From Agarilytica sp045430285 (GTDB lineage: Bacteria; Pseudomonadota; Gammaproteobacteria; Pseudomonadales; Cellvibrionaceae), in contig JAILXV010000004.1 of NCBI GenBank assembly GCA_045430285.1, forward strand, positions 62,001 through 126,000: a DNA stretch of 64,000 nt, read 5' to 3'. The notes below the pieces were generated by a model. That model saw only the letters and a program-made list of their open reading frames with translations, did not search any database and had not been told where the DNA came from. The translations under genes and the position numbers were made by a program. Shown here piece by piece: positions 1 through 7,511 of the stretch (positions are counted from its first letter, which is position 1; each line of letters starts with the position of its first letter).

Positions 1-498
1 CTTCATGTAACTTGGAATTATCGGGACCCTGTGCCCACGTTTTTGAATTCTGAAATGCTCAAAATTGGTGACTTTAGTCTTACCGGTATCAATAAGTTTC
101 GTTTTACCTGGGAAGGCGCAGATACCTTTACCTTTTTTGATCAAGCGCATACGGCGCATACCTACGAGCCCGATGGGGAAAATCATAAATCGATTTATTT
201 AGATGTTCGTGAAAAACAAGGGGCGCCTTACCCTGAGGTATTGTTCCGAAATGGACCAATGTCCGATGAGTGGTTCTTCCATAATGGAAATTTTTATACG
301 GCGTTTACCTATTATGAAGTGATTCGTCAAGGTTTGTCCGCTGATAATGGCACTGCGATACAGCCTGAATTTATTAAAGAGCCTATGTGTTTGTTTTGGT
401 CGGATAGCTTCAAAAAACACGATTATGACTGGAATGCGAATTATCGGCGCTTTACTGGCGATAAGCAGGCTTATCCCATACAGCAGTGTATGTGGTGA
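1..498 (+). CDS. Unrecognised protein, C-terminal part (5' end outside window)
   Basis: The reading frame is open from base 1 and ends at a TGA at 496-498, so this is the 3' end of a gene that begins outside the window. A GTG at 31 could be a start, but the frame continues upstream of it without a stop and no ribosome binding site precedes it. The visible 165 residues are rich in aromatic residues (many Phe, Tyr and Trp) with no membrane segment. I do not recognise the family. The aromatic-rich, beta-like texture would fit a secreted or periplasmic globular domain, but that is a guess. Confidence 0.6.
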   Translation, partial: LHVTWNYRDPVPTFLNSEMLKIGDFSLTGINKFRFTWEGADTFTFFDQAHTAHTYEPDGENHKSIYLDVREKQGAPYPEVLFRNGPMSDEWFFHNGNFYTAFTYYEVIRQGLSADNGTAIQPEFIKEPMCLFWSDSFKKHDYDWNANYRRFTGDKQAYPIQQCMW

Positions 499-538
499 TC
501 GCGTTTTATAGTTTTGGCCCCTTGTGAAGACACCTAAA

Positions 539-572
539 GGCTCTTAATATCACCCAAAAGAGGTTAAGAGCC
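539..572 (+). promoter_or_regulatory. Hairpin overlapping the ribosome binding site of the histidine kinase
   Basis: A perfect 9-bp stem, GGCTCTTAA (539-547) with TTAAGAGCC (564-572), encloses a 16-base loop. The ATG of the kinase gene is at 577, and the only Shine-Dalgarno-like bases at good spacing (AAGAG, 566-570) lie inside the 3' arm. There is no T tract, so it does not look like a terminator. It could mask the translation start. Confidence 0.4.
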
Positions 573-576
573 CGTT

Positions 577-2484
577 ATGCCGATTAGACCTGTCAGGAAA
601 TACGCCCCTCAAATATTTGCCCTCGGCGGACTCTCTATTTTTATTGGTCTAATCGCCGCGCTCGTGTTTCTCCCCACCTTTCATGTGTTTTCCCCCTCAA
701 TATTAGCGCCGATTAATCACGTTGATGTAACGCAAAGTGATGCCTCGTCGTTGGCAGAGTTGGGTGATGCTGTCTGGCATCCTCAGACTTTACCTGACGA
801 TTGGCTGCTTTCTGAAAAAACCGCTCAGCAATACTGGTATCGACACATCCTTGTTATTGATACACCACCGGACGGTACGATGGCCGTGTATCTGCCTATG
901 GTCAGTCATAATGCCGCGGTATATGTGAATGGCATATGGGTGGGGCAAGGCGGTACTTTTGACTCGCCCGTCGCACGCCATCATGCACAACCCTTACTCT
1001 TTGAATTTTCGCGGAATTTATTGCACATTGGTGAAAACGATATCCTTATCCGTGTTAAGGCTGAGACGCATTTGCAGGGTCTGTTAGACGAAATTTATGT
1101 AGGTCCGCAAGACGCACTGGAAAAAGCATTCACATTAAAAACGCTCATTCGAGTGAGCTTAGTGAAATGGATTACGGGTGTAATGTTGGTGATGGCTTTT
1201 GTGCTTGCCTGCTTTTGGGGCTATCGTCGGTATGATTCCGCATATGGTGTCTTTTCTTTAGTGCTATTTTTTTGGGGCTTCCATAATCTCAACTTATTTG
1301 TTGTGGACGCACCAATTCCTGCAAAGCACTGGGAAACCTTGGCGATACTGACCCTTGGGTGGACAGTCTCATCTGTGATTTGGTTTGATCACCGTTATTT
1401 AAGCAAACCGCGCCCTCTAATTGAAAAAATTATGGGAGCTCATTCTCTTGCGGGTTTGTTTTTATTTTTTACTTCCGATTACGCCAGTCTACTCTTTTGG
1501 GGCTACAAGGTTTGGTATTCCTTCTTGGTGTTGTTTGGTTTGTATGCTTCTTATTTTTTATTTTCTGTATACCTTCGTGAAAAAAGTTTAGATGCTTTTT
1601 TGATGCTGTTGGTCGGATCTGTCATTGTTGTCTTTGGTGTGCATGATATTTTATTAGTGAATAATCATTGGTCTAGGTTTGATGGTTTTATTATTCAATA
1701 CAGTGCGATCCCTACGGTCATTCTTTTTGGTTGGTTTTTGTTGCGGCGTTTTTTGCTTTCCTTGGAAACAGCTGAAAATTTGGCGCGTACCTTGGAAGAT
1801 CGCGTTAAAGCGAAGCAAAGCGAATTAGAGGAGCAGTACGAACGTTTATATGCGCTGGAAAACGCTAGGGTGCTGTCTCAAGAACGTGAACGAATGATGC
1901 GGGATATGCACGACGGCTTTGGTGGAAGTTTAGTATCTCTATCGAATATGTTTCAAAAACAAAACGGGGATGTATTTCTTAAGGCGCAAGAAAAAGTACA
2001 GAACTGTATTACAGATCTACATATTGTGATCGATTCTCTTGATCCGATGCTGGGGGATCTAACGACATTGCTCGCAACAATGCGTGTTCGTCTCGTTAGT
2101 CAGTTGGAAAATGCTGGTGTAACCCTCGAGTGGAATGTGAGTGAAATCCCACAAACGCAAGAGTTTAGTCCGCAGCGCAGTTTACATATTATGCGTATTA
2201 TTCAAGAAGCGATTACGAATAGTATTAAGCATTCTGGGTCAGAAGTCATTACACTCTCAACATCATACGAATACGGGTCACGCATTATGATTAGAGTGAA
2301 AGATTATAGGCGAGAGGCTCTCGGTGAATGTGATTTGAATATTGCCAGTGGGGGTATTTCCAGCCAAGGAAATGGTCATGGCGTGAATAATATGAAGTGG
2401 CGTGCGAAGCAGGTGGGCGGGGATCTGGATGTTAATATTGACCACAACGGGGCAGAAGTTGTTTTGAACTTGCCCCTGTCATGA
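577..2484 (+). CDS. Membrane sensor histidine kinase, 7TMR-DISM-like with NarL-type (HisKA_3) core
   Basis: This 635-residue protein has an N-terminal membrane anchor (about 12-40), a periplasmic beta-rich region (about 60-175, with a VNG.WVG.GG stretch typical of jelly-roll sensor domains), then a block of about seven hydrophobic helices (about 195-390). A coiled coil (about 393-430) leads to a HisKA_3 phosphoacceptor site, MMRDMHDGFGG, and an ATPase domain with an N box (IIQEAITNSIKHS) and a G2-like GNGHGVNNM. The usual DNG of the G1 box reads DYR, so ATP binding may be altered. HisKA_3 kinases normally signal to NarL/LuxR-type regulators, but none is adjacent, so it is an orphan here. The signal sensed is unknown. 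Confidence 0.85.
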   Translation: MPIRPVRKYAPQIFALGGLSIFIGLIAALVFLPTFHVFSPSILAPINHVDVTQSDASSLAELGDAVWHPQTLPDDWLLSEKTAQQYWYRHILVIDTPPDGTMAVYLPMVSHNAAVYVNGIWVGQGGTFDSPVARHHAQPLLFEFSRNLLHIGENDILIRVKAETHLQGLLDEIYVGPQDALEKAFTLKTLIRVSLVKWITGVMLVMAFVLACFWGYRRYDSAYGVFSLVLFFWGFHNLNLFVVDAPIPAKHWETLAILTLGWTVSSVIWFDHRYLSKPRPLIEKIMGAHSLAGLFLFFTSDYASLLFWGYKVWYSFLVLFGLYASYFLFSVYLREKSLDAFLMLLVGSVIVVFGVHDILLVNNHWSRFDGFIIQYSAIPTVILFGWFLLRRFLLSLETAENLARTLEDRVKAKQSELEEQYERLYALENARVLSQERERMMRDMHDGFGGSLVSLSNMFQKQNGDVFLKAQEKVQNCITDLHIVIDSLDPMLGDLTTLLATMRVRLVSQLENAGVTLEWNVSEIPQTQEFSPQRSLHIMRIIQEAITNSIKHSGSEVITLSTSYEYGSRIMIRVKDYRREALGECDLNIASGGISSQGNGHGVNNMKWRAKQVGGDLDVNIDHNGAEVVLNLPLS

Positions 2485-2599
2485 GCTTTTATTTAGGTTT
2501 TCTATTTCAACAGAGTCTCCTTTATTTGATTATCCTGGACTTATCTACCGTAGTGCTGTTTAAATGGGTCGCTCAACCCTACCATTAGGAGATAATAAT

Positions 2600-2929
2600 A
2601 TGAATAAACTACTCATTAGCATCGTCGGGGTTTTGTTGTCCCTTGCTCTAGTTGCCTGCGGTTCAAAAGAAGAAACATCCAACAAAACTACGGATAATAC
2701 CGAAGCCAGTGTGGAGAAAACTGTAAGTGAAGGGGTTTCTGAGCAAGCTGAAGCGGCAACTGAAGCAGTTGGCGAAACCGTTGAAAATACTGCTGAAGCT
2801 ATCGAAGACGTCGCAGAAAATGCATCTGACGCGGTTGAAGGAGCAATCGAAGGCGCGTCTGATGCGATAGAGAATGTTACGGCTGAGGCTGAAGTTATGG
2901 TTAAAGATGCAGAGAAATCAATGAAGTAA
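2600..2929 (+). CDS. Small Ala/Glu-rich lipoprotein
   Basis: The ATG at 2600 is preceded by TAGGAGA at good spacing, which favours it over an upstream in-frame start at 2564. The 109-residue product starts with a lipoprotein signal ending in LVACG, so Cys18 would be lipidated. The mature part is highly acidic and built of Ala/Glu/Val repeats of the form A(I/V)E(D/N)VAE, which would form a long amphipathic helix. It resembles small helical envelope lipoproteins, but I cannot assign a specific family. It is followed by a strong terminator, so it forms its own transcription unit. Confidence 0.7.
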   Translation: MNKLLISIVGVLLSLALVACGSKEETSNKTTDNTEASVEKTVSEGVSEQAEAATEAVGETVENTAEAIEDVAENASDAVEGAIEGASDAIENVTAEAEVMVKDAEKSMK

Positions 2930-2952
2930 TTACCTTGGTTTTTAATGTTGTT

Positions 2953-2990
2953 CCACAAAAAAGCCCTGTTATTACGGGGCTTTTTTGTGG
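2953..2990. terminator. Bidirectional intrinsic terminator
   Basis: The arms CCACAAAAAAGCCCTG and CGGGGCTTTTTTGTGG pair around a six-base loop with A and T tracts on either side. It separates the lipoprotein gene from the convergent carboxylesterase gene and can serve both. Confidence 0.85.
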
Positions 2991-3022
2991 CTAACCATTA
3001 GCGGGATTTGAGTCCTCTTTAA

Positions 3023-3712
3023 TTACTGGGGCGTGATAAGTGTGTTGATCCATTTCCCTATATCCTCGATCTGCGTCATATTCACAGAATGATCCATCGC
3101 ATATGTTTTCCATTGGACTGGGTAGCCCAACTTTGACAATAAGTCAGCACTGTTTTTCCCCATATCTATAGGAACAACAGGGTCGTGTGTTCCGTGCATG
3201 GCCAGGATAGGCATGTTTTTATTTATATCTGAAGCCTCTTTCTCTGTTTGATCGCCGAACGGAATATAGGTAGACATTGCTAACACGCCGGCCAGCGAGT
3301 GCTGAGAACGTATTGCTGTGAAATATGCCACCGCGCCACCCTGTGAAAAACCCGCGATAAGAATATTTTTACTGTTGATGCCCTGCGCAATTTGCTGATC
3401 AATCAAATCATTTAAGGTGGCTTGAGATTCGGTCATACCAGGTAAGTCTTCTCGATCAGAAAGCTCTGAGCCTTTAATGTCATACCAGCCTGGCATGACA
3501 ATGCCGTTATTTATAGTAATGGCGCGATCGGGTGCTTGAGGAAAAATAAAACGAATTGCAGGCGTCGGCGCCAATCCTAAATGCGGTACGACGGGCGGAA
3601 AATCATCGCAAGAGGCTCCCAAGCCGTGCAACCAAATAACGGCGTGAGTGGGCTTGCCTTCGCCGTGGACAAGTTCCTTGTGGTTTTGTTGATTCAATTG
3701 TGAATTTTGCAA
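3023..3712 (-). CDS. Alpha/beta hydrolase, carboxylesterase/phospholipase family
   Basis: The 229-residue protein fits the Abhydrolase_2 family (bacterial carboxylesterase / lysophospholipase-like), whose usual length is about 220. Visible motifs are the oxyanion-hole WLHGLGA near residue 29, the nucleophile elbow GFSQGG, the acid in MHGTHDPVVP and the catalytic His in the DHSV near the end. No signal peptide is visible, so it should be cytoplasmic and hydrolyse short acyl esters. It lies 41 bases downstream of the HopJ-family gene on the same strand and may be cotranscribed with it. Confidence 0.9.
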   Translation of the reverse strand: MQNSQLNQQNHKELVHGEGKPTHAVIWLHGLGASCDDFPPVVPHLGLAPTPAIRFIFPQAPDRAITINNGIVMPGWYDIKGSELSDREDLPGMTESQATLNDLIDQQIAQGINSKNILIAGFSQGGAVAYFTAIRSQHSLAGVLAMSTYIPFGDQTEKEASDINKNMPILAMHGTHDPVVPIDMGKNSADLLSKLGYPVQWKTYAMDHSVNMTQIEDIGKWINTLITPQ

Positions 3713-3753
3713 ATGACTATCCTCTTATATATTAGGGGTGTCTGAATATGTGG

Positions 3754-4098
3754 TTACTTAGCGATTAATGCTTCGCCTTCGAACCGAATTCCTAGCCACC
3801 CATCGAGAATAAAATTACGAATATTTCCGTGATCGTTACCCGTAGGGTTTTCTAGCACATCGTTACGGTAATATTTGCCAAATAGCGCCAATGTTTCCAT
3901 CTCGCTTAACCCGTTCAGTTTTGCGAACGCAAACAGCTTACATGAGCCTTCATTGGTGCCCGCCTCGTTAACAACTTCTCCATTTTCGAAGCGTGTTGGT
4001 GTGTAATCATAATGGTTGGCAATGGTGGCCATTGCTTGGTCAAACTCAATGCTTTCTGGCGCCGTGCGTAATTGTGTAAGAAGTTCTTTTTGATTCAT
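3754..4098 (-). CDS. HopJ type III effector-family protein
   Basis: The 114-residue sequence, with features such as FDQAMATI..HYDYTPT.F.NG, NEAGTNEGSCKLFAFA and a GKYYR..V..NP.G.DH.NIRNF motif, matches the HopJ family. Family members are found widely in non-pathogenic marine gammaproteobacteria, so the effector name is historical and no secretion system is present here. The biochemical role is unknown. It is followed closely by the esterase gene. Confidence 0.85.
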   Translation of the reverse strand: MNQKELLTQLRTAPESIEFDQAMATIANHYDYTPTRFENGEVVNEAGTNEGSCKLFAFAKLNGLSEMETLALFGKYYRNDVLENPTGNDHGNIRNFILDGWLGIRFEGEALIAK

Positions 4099-4215
4099 TA
4101 TTTAATTCTTTAACCTGTATGTGAATGTTTTGCTATTTTGATAATTCGGTTTGAATGTTGGAAAATCTTCTGTCGATGAGTTTTTGGTGTGATTTTTTGT
4201 TTTCTCTTGAATGTC

Positions 4216-5085
4216 CTATAGATTTTCTACCGTATATCCATTTTGTTTAAGTTGATGAATTAGCCCTTCCTTACCGACAAGGTGAAGCGCCCCCACAAGT
4301 ATCATTTCGACGTCCTTATTTTTTATCATATTGTCTATCTTTGGTATCCAGTGGTTGTTTCTTTCAACCAGTAAAGACGCGTATATTTTAGGGTAAAGCA
4401 TTTTCATTTCTCTAATGGCAAGATCGTTAAGTTTCTTATTGTCACCTGCTTTCCACGCTGTTTTCAGCTCTTGCATAATGGCTTCAGTGTGCTCTAATTC
4501 TTCCAGTGTTTTTTGAATTAATTCATCTTCCTTTCCGGCAGCCATATTGGCTATGTAGGAGAGGTGCTCGTCTGGGGTTTCGAGTCCTGCCATTGGCTTG
4601 TGATCTTTTTTAGCCTTTGTGGCAAAGTGTTGATCGACCCCGAATTCTGGGTTTAATCCGATGCGCTGCAGTTCAAATAGGCTAATGAGCATGGTGATGC
4701 CTATGGGCGTATAAAGCGCATAAGCTTCTGCGTGCATTGCACGACTTTTAAAATGCTGTTGCAGTTTTTTGTAGGTCTGTGGCTTGAGGGAGGATTGTAG
4801 GGTGCGCCCGTCATTGAATGTCATGACCTGATTCATTTTCATTAAAAAAGAAAATGATTGTATTGCCGCCATATCTGTTTCGAAGACGAGCGTTTGTGCT
4901 TCTTGGTAAGCCGTGTAAAAAGGTTTTGGGAGTGGGTAATCTGTTTTGGATAACAGGTGAATCGTGCCGCCGATATAAAGGTGGTGCCCCTCCTTTGAAA
5001 CTCGCCAAACGGGAGATGCTGCGTGGCAGATGATGGCGAACAATAGTGTGGAAAATACGATGATCGTTTTTAATAAATGAACCAT
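4216..5085 (-). CDS. TraB/GumN family protein, secreted
   Basis: The 289-residue protein begins with a signal peptide (hydrophobic residues about 5-22). The TraB/GumN hallmarks are present: an N-terminal YIGGTIHLL motif, a VFETDM segment, and a C-terminal ILVGALHLVGKEGLIHQLKQ block. The family resembles erythromycin-esterase/Tiki-like metalloproteases, and the His-containing GTIH and GALH motifs are the proposed metal ligands. A periplasmic or outer-membrane-associated role is likely; the substrate is unknown. It lies upstream of the HopJ and esterase genes in the same direction. Confidence 0.85.
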   Translation of the reverse strand: MVHLLKTIIVFSTLLFAIICHAASPVWRVSKEGHHLYIGGTIHLLSKTDYPLPKPFYTAYQEAQTLVFETDMAAIQSFSFLMKMNQVMTFNDGRTLQSSLKPQTYKKLQQHFKSRAMHAEAYALYTPIGITMLISLFELQRIGLNPEFGVDQHFATKAKKDHKPMAGLETPDEHLSYIANMAAGKEDELIQKTLEELEHTEAIMQELKTAWKAGDNKKLNDLAIREMKMLYPKIYASLLVERNNHWIPKIDNMIKNKDVEMILVGALHLVGKEGLIHQLKQNGYTVENL

Positions 5086-5235
5086 TGCTATCCGTTTTTA
5101 TGCTGAATTAACATCTTGCCACTAAGACCGCCTTTCACTTATTCGGCGGGTATGCCAAGGACCGTGAGCATAATAAAGATAAGGTGTTCGATGTGGCAAG
5201 CGTTGTTTGTGCTGGCGAGAAAAGGGCTTATGGGT

Positions 5236-5300
5236 GCTGGGTTGCCCCCAGCGGCTCACCACTTGGCAGGTGACGCAGATGCTAGACCGAAGCGAGCATC
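5236..5300. repeat. Three-hairpin repeat element, copy A
   Basis: This lies in a 524-base stretch without a convincing gene (5086-5609). It contains three consecutive hairpins: GCTGGG/CCCAGC (5236-5241/5247-5252), TCACC/GGTGA (5256-5260/5269-5273) and GATGC/GCATC (5278-5282/5296-5300). The central part CACCACTNNGCAGGTG is shared with copy B, while the flanking stems differ in sequence but keep pairing. This points to a structured repeat of the REP type or an RNA. Confidence 0.55.
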
Positions 5301-5350
5301 CTCTTGCTTGGCCTCATCGATGTGTATTCCATAGGAATCATGTTGAGGCA

Positions 5351-5416
5351 CGACGACATGCCGTCGCGGCCCACCACTAAGCAGGTGGCGCAGGCACTAG
5401 GCGAAAAGCGAGTGCC
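5351..5416. repeat. Three-hairpin repeat element, copy B
   Basis: The second copy starts 115 bases after copy A in the same orientation. Its hairpins are CGACG/CGTCG (5351-5355/5362-5366), CCACC/GGTGG (5371-5375/5384-5388) and GGCACT/AGTGCC (5393-5398/5411-5416). All three stems differ from copy A by paired changes, and the loop of the third hairpin keeps a GCGAAAAGCG-like sequence comparable with CCGAAGCGA of copy A. Confidence 0.55.
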
Positions 5417-5609
5417 TTTAAAGTCGGTATATATTTATCCAGTTCGAGGCGTTTTAGGTTAGACGTTTTTAACTAAGAGCTAAGCGTCTGGTTGTCCTGC
5501 GCCTTTGTTTTCCCTATGGCATACAAAACTACAGTTCTGTCTGGAGACTGTCAATCATAGACCTGAGCACTTTTACGTGATTTTACATTCGATATAGAGT
5601 TGAAAGACG

Positions 5610-5924
5610 CTATATTGTTCCGCTATTTTTCTTGTTTTCCCATATCACCAAGCAACCATCCCAACCGTTTTCGCCTTCCGCAATGATGGTGGCAACCTTT
5701 TTGACCCATGGTCCAATCTGCGGATTGTTTAGCACTTCGGCATTTATTTCTTGAGTCAGTTTAGGTAGATCTTCAGTGAATAAATTCAGGTTGGTATATT
5801 TTGTGTTTTGGGGGTCTCGATCGATTTCTGGGTAGCGCCCCATAAGTCGCAGGTGTTGGATTAGGTCATCAATGGCGAGGTGGGTGTCGAGTTCGGGCTG
5901 TAGCTGGATGCTGAGACATTTCAT
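5610..5924 (-). CDS. Hypothetical protein, 104 residues
   Basis: A small acidic protein without signal peptide or membrane helix. It has a balanced globular composition (for example LQPELDTHLAIDDLIQHLRLMG near the start and GWDGCLVIWENK near the end). I do not recognise the family. It lies between the repeat elements and another hypothetical gene on the same strand, and the 64-base gap to the upstream gene would allow cotranscription. The coding call rests on length, composition and compatible spacing. Confidence 0.6.
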   Translation of the reverse strand: MKCLSIQLQPELDTHLAIDDLIQHLRLMGRYPEIDRDPQNTKYTNLNLFTEDLPKLTQEINAEVLNNPQIGPWVKKVATIIAEGENGWDGCLVIWENKKNSGTI

Positions 5925-5988
5925 AAGTTAAGTGAGGACCTGTTTGGTGGCGTTTTTTAAGTCGCGAGGGATGGGGTTCAACAATTGA

Positions 5989-6969
5989 TTAGCTTAAGTG
6001 CGTTTTAAGTGCGTCGAATACTTCCATTATCCGCGCAAGATATTGATCTTTGGGATGAAAGGATGCGCGGGACTGGGTGTTAAAATCGGCTTTCATATGC
6101 CGTATAAGTTTTTTTAGTCTGTACTGATGGAGGCCGAGTCGATATTGGATCGGGTCGGTCAGTAGCCCAGAAAAAGAAGCAAGAATCGAAAGTAAGGCAA
6201 GGATAACAAGGGTGCTGATGGCCATGAGCTGTATTGAGGGTTCTGTAGGAAATGCTGCGTAATAGAGTCCGCCAAGTGTGTCACCAAAAATAAAATTGGA
6301 TTTAGCTGAATACTGTGCGTAGACCGAGGCTAACACAAGCCCGAGCCCTAGGCCTCCAGGTGTAAATTGTTTAAATGTGAGCGCCCCAGTAGCGGTGCTA
6401 AGTAGCGTGTTCGTAATATCTGCGGAAGCAGTCCGAGTAACGGCGTATTGAGCGAGTGTTTGATTCACAATAGGACGAAGTTTATCTCGCAGTAGTTGTT
6501 CGTCTTCGGTTGTTAGTGGAACACTTTGCGCTCTGGTTAATGATTCCAAAATGCAGCGGTGAAGTTCACATTCAGTTGGGTGAGACGGAGAGCCAAGCAG
6601 CTTTGAATATACGTGTTTTCTCGTTTGCTTTTGAACCTGGGTCGCGAAGCCATTGGGGGTTTTGCTGAGTAGATCCGCCAGAATGGGACATTTTAGTTTT
6701 CGCAATAGCATGCCTAAGAGCTGAATTACCATGTAAAACGGTGCCCATATAAGATTACTTGGCATTTTTAAAAGATCCCAGCCAAAGGCATGTTTGTTTA
6801 GGTCCCAAGCGCCAGGATAGCAAAAATGCTTTTTTGAAAACTCCCCCACTCTTAATTCACATACTTGAAAATAGCGTGCTGCGCCGATTTCAATCGCATT
6901 AAGAATTGTTTGTTCTTCGGCGCTGAATACCGGTGTTTTTTCGAGATTTCTATCAGAGTTGAAATGCAT
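5989..6969 (-). CDS. Membrane protein, possibly DUF6635 family
   Basis: The 326-residue protein opens with AIEIGAARYFQVCELRV..F..KHF and HAFGWDLLKMPSNLIWAPFYM, a pattern I associate with the DUF6635 group of uncharacterised proteobacterial proteins. Hydrophobic segments lie around residues 87-115, 195-220 and 245-272, so it should be an inner-membrane protein with a cytoplasmic basic tail. No catalytic motif is visible. The family assignment is from memory of the motif and is uncertain. Confidence 0.7.
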   Translation of the reverse strand: MHFNSDRNLEKTPVFSAEEQTILNAIEIGAARYFQVCELRVGEFSKKHFCYPGAWDLNKHAFGWDLLKMPSNLIWAPFYMVIQLLGMLLRKLKCPILADLLSKTPNGFATQVQKQTRKHVYSKLLGSPSHPTECELHRCILESLTRAQSVPLTTEDEQLLRDKLRPIVNQTLAQYAVTRTASADITNTLLSTATGALTFKQFTPGGLGLGLVLASVYAQYSAKSNFIFGDTLGGLYYAAFPTEPSIQLMAISTLVILALLSILASFSGLLTDPIQYRLGLHQYRLKKLIRHMKADFNTQSRASFHPKDQYLARIMEVFDALKTHLS

Positions 6970-7511
6970 TTTTAACGTTTTGTTGTCGGGTCATATGGGT
7001 TAGTACGAATAGGCTAATACTGTAAATTATTTCAGTAAAAAATGTGACTATTTTTTGTCGGTACGACTTGCTTAAAACGGTTGTTTTTTTTATTCGTCAA
7101 GCGGTTGACGGGCGGCACAAAGTGCACGCAAAAAGAAAAGATTTTTTTTTCATATTGGAAAGCCCATGCACATATATCAGGAATATTGATTTTTTTTTGA
7201 AAACTTTATAGTCATTCAAATGAATTGATATAGATAAAAATGTTCTTAAACTCGGTTGGCGAAATACCCATTGTTTTGATCTTATCGTACATGCGAACTT
7301 GTTAATATACACACATCTTATTGAAAAATAACGACTATTTAAATATTCAGCTGTTTGTCTTGGCGCTTAAGTGTACAGCTCCTTTACGTAAACATAGCCC
7401 CACTCTTTCCGTGTCTATACTCACCAATTGCTAGGAGTGGATTTTTACATCCACCATTTTTTTTCATTTTTTAAATGTATTAGTGCCGCATCCGGCAAAC
7501 GGACAGAGATT
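6970..7511. other. AT-rich divergent intergenic region
   Basis: This 542-base spacer separates the membrane protein gene (leftward) from the giant lipoprotein gene (rightward), so it should hold both promoters. It has several T8-T9 runs. Apart from the terminator-like hairpin at 7437-7464 I see no recognisable site; a 71-codon leftward frame across it has no coding character. Confidence 0.6.
7437..7464 (+). terminator. Terminator-like hairpin in the leader of the giant lipoprotein gene
   Basis: GTGGAT (7437-7442) pairs with ATCCAC (7449-7454) around TTTTAC and is followed after two bases by eight T residues. It sits 48-75 bases upstream of the ATG at 7512. The stem is short, so it may be a weak terminator or an attenuator in the 5' leader. 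Confidence 0.35.

Noticed and set aside
3754..4098. HopJ-family gene as evidence of a type III secretion system
   Set aside because: No secretion genes, Hrp box or virulence context nearby; the family is common in free-living marine bacteria.
5116..5334. 72-codon plus-strand frame across the first three-hairpin repeat
   Set aside because: It runs through structured repeat DNA and has no coding character beyond the open frame.
7097..7312. 71-codon minus-strand frame in the divergent spacer
   Set aside because: Low-complexity AT-driven sequence, no ribosome binding site.
7428..7511. Upstream start extending the giant lipoprotein by 28 residues
   Set aside because: It would place a polar/aromatic stretch before the lipoprotein signal and overlaps the terminator-like hairpin; ATG 7512 gives a proper signal with lipobox.
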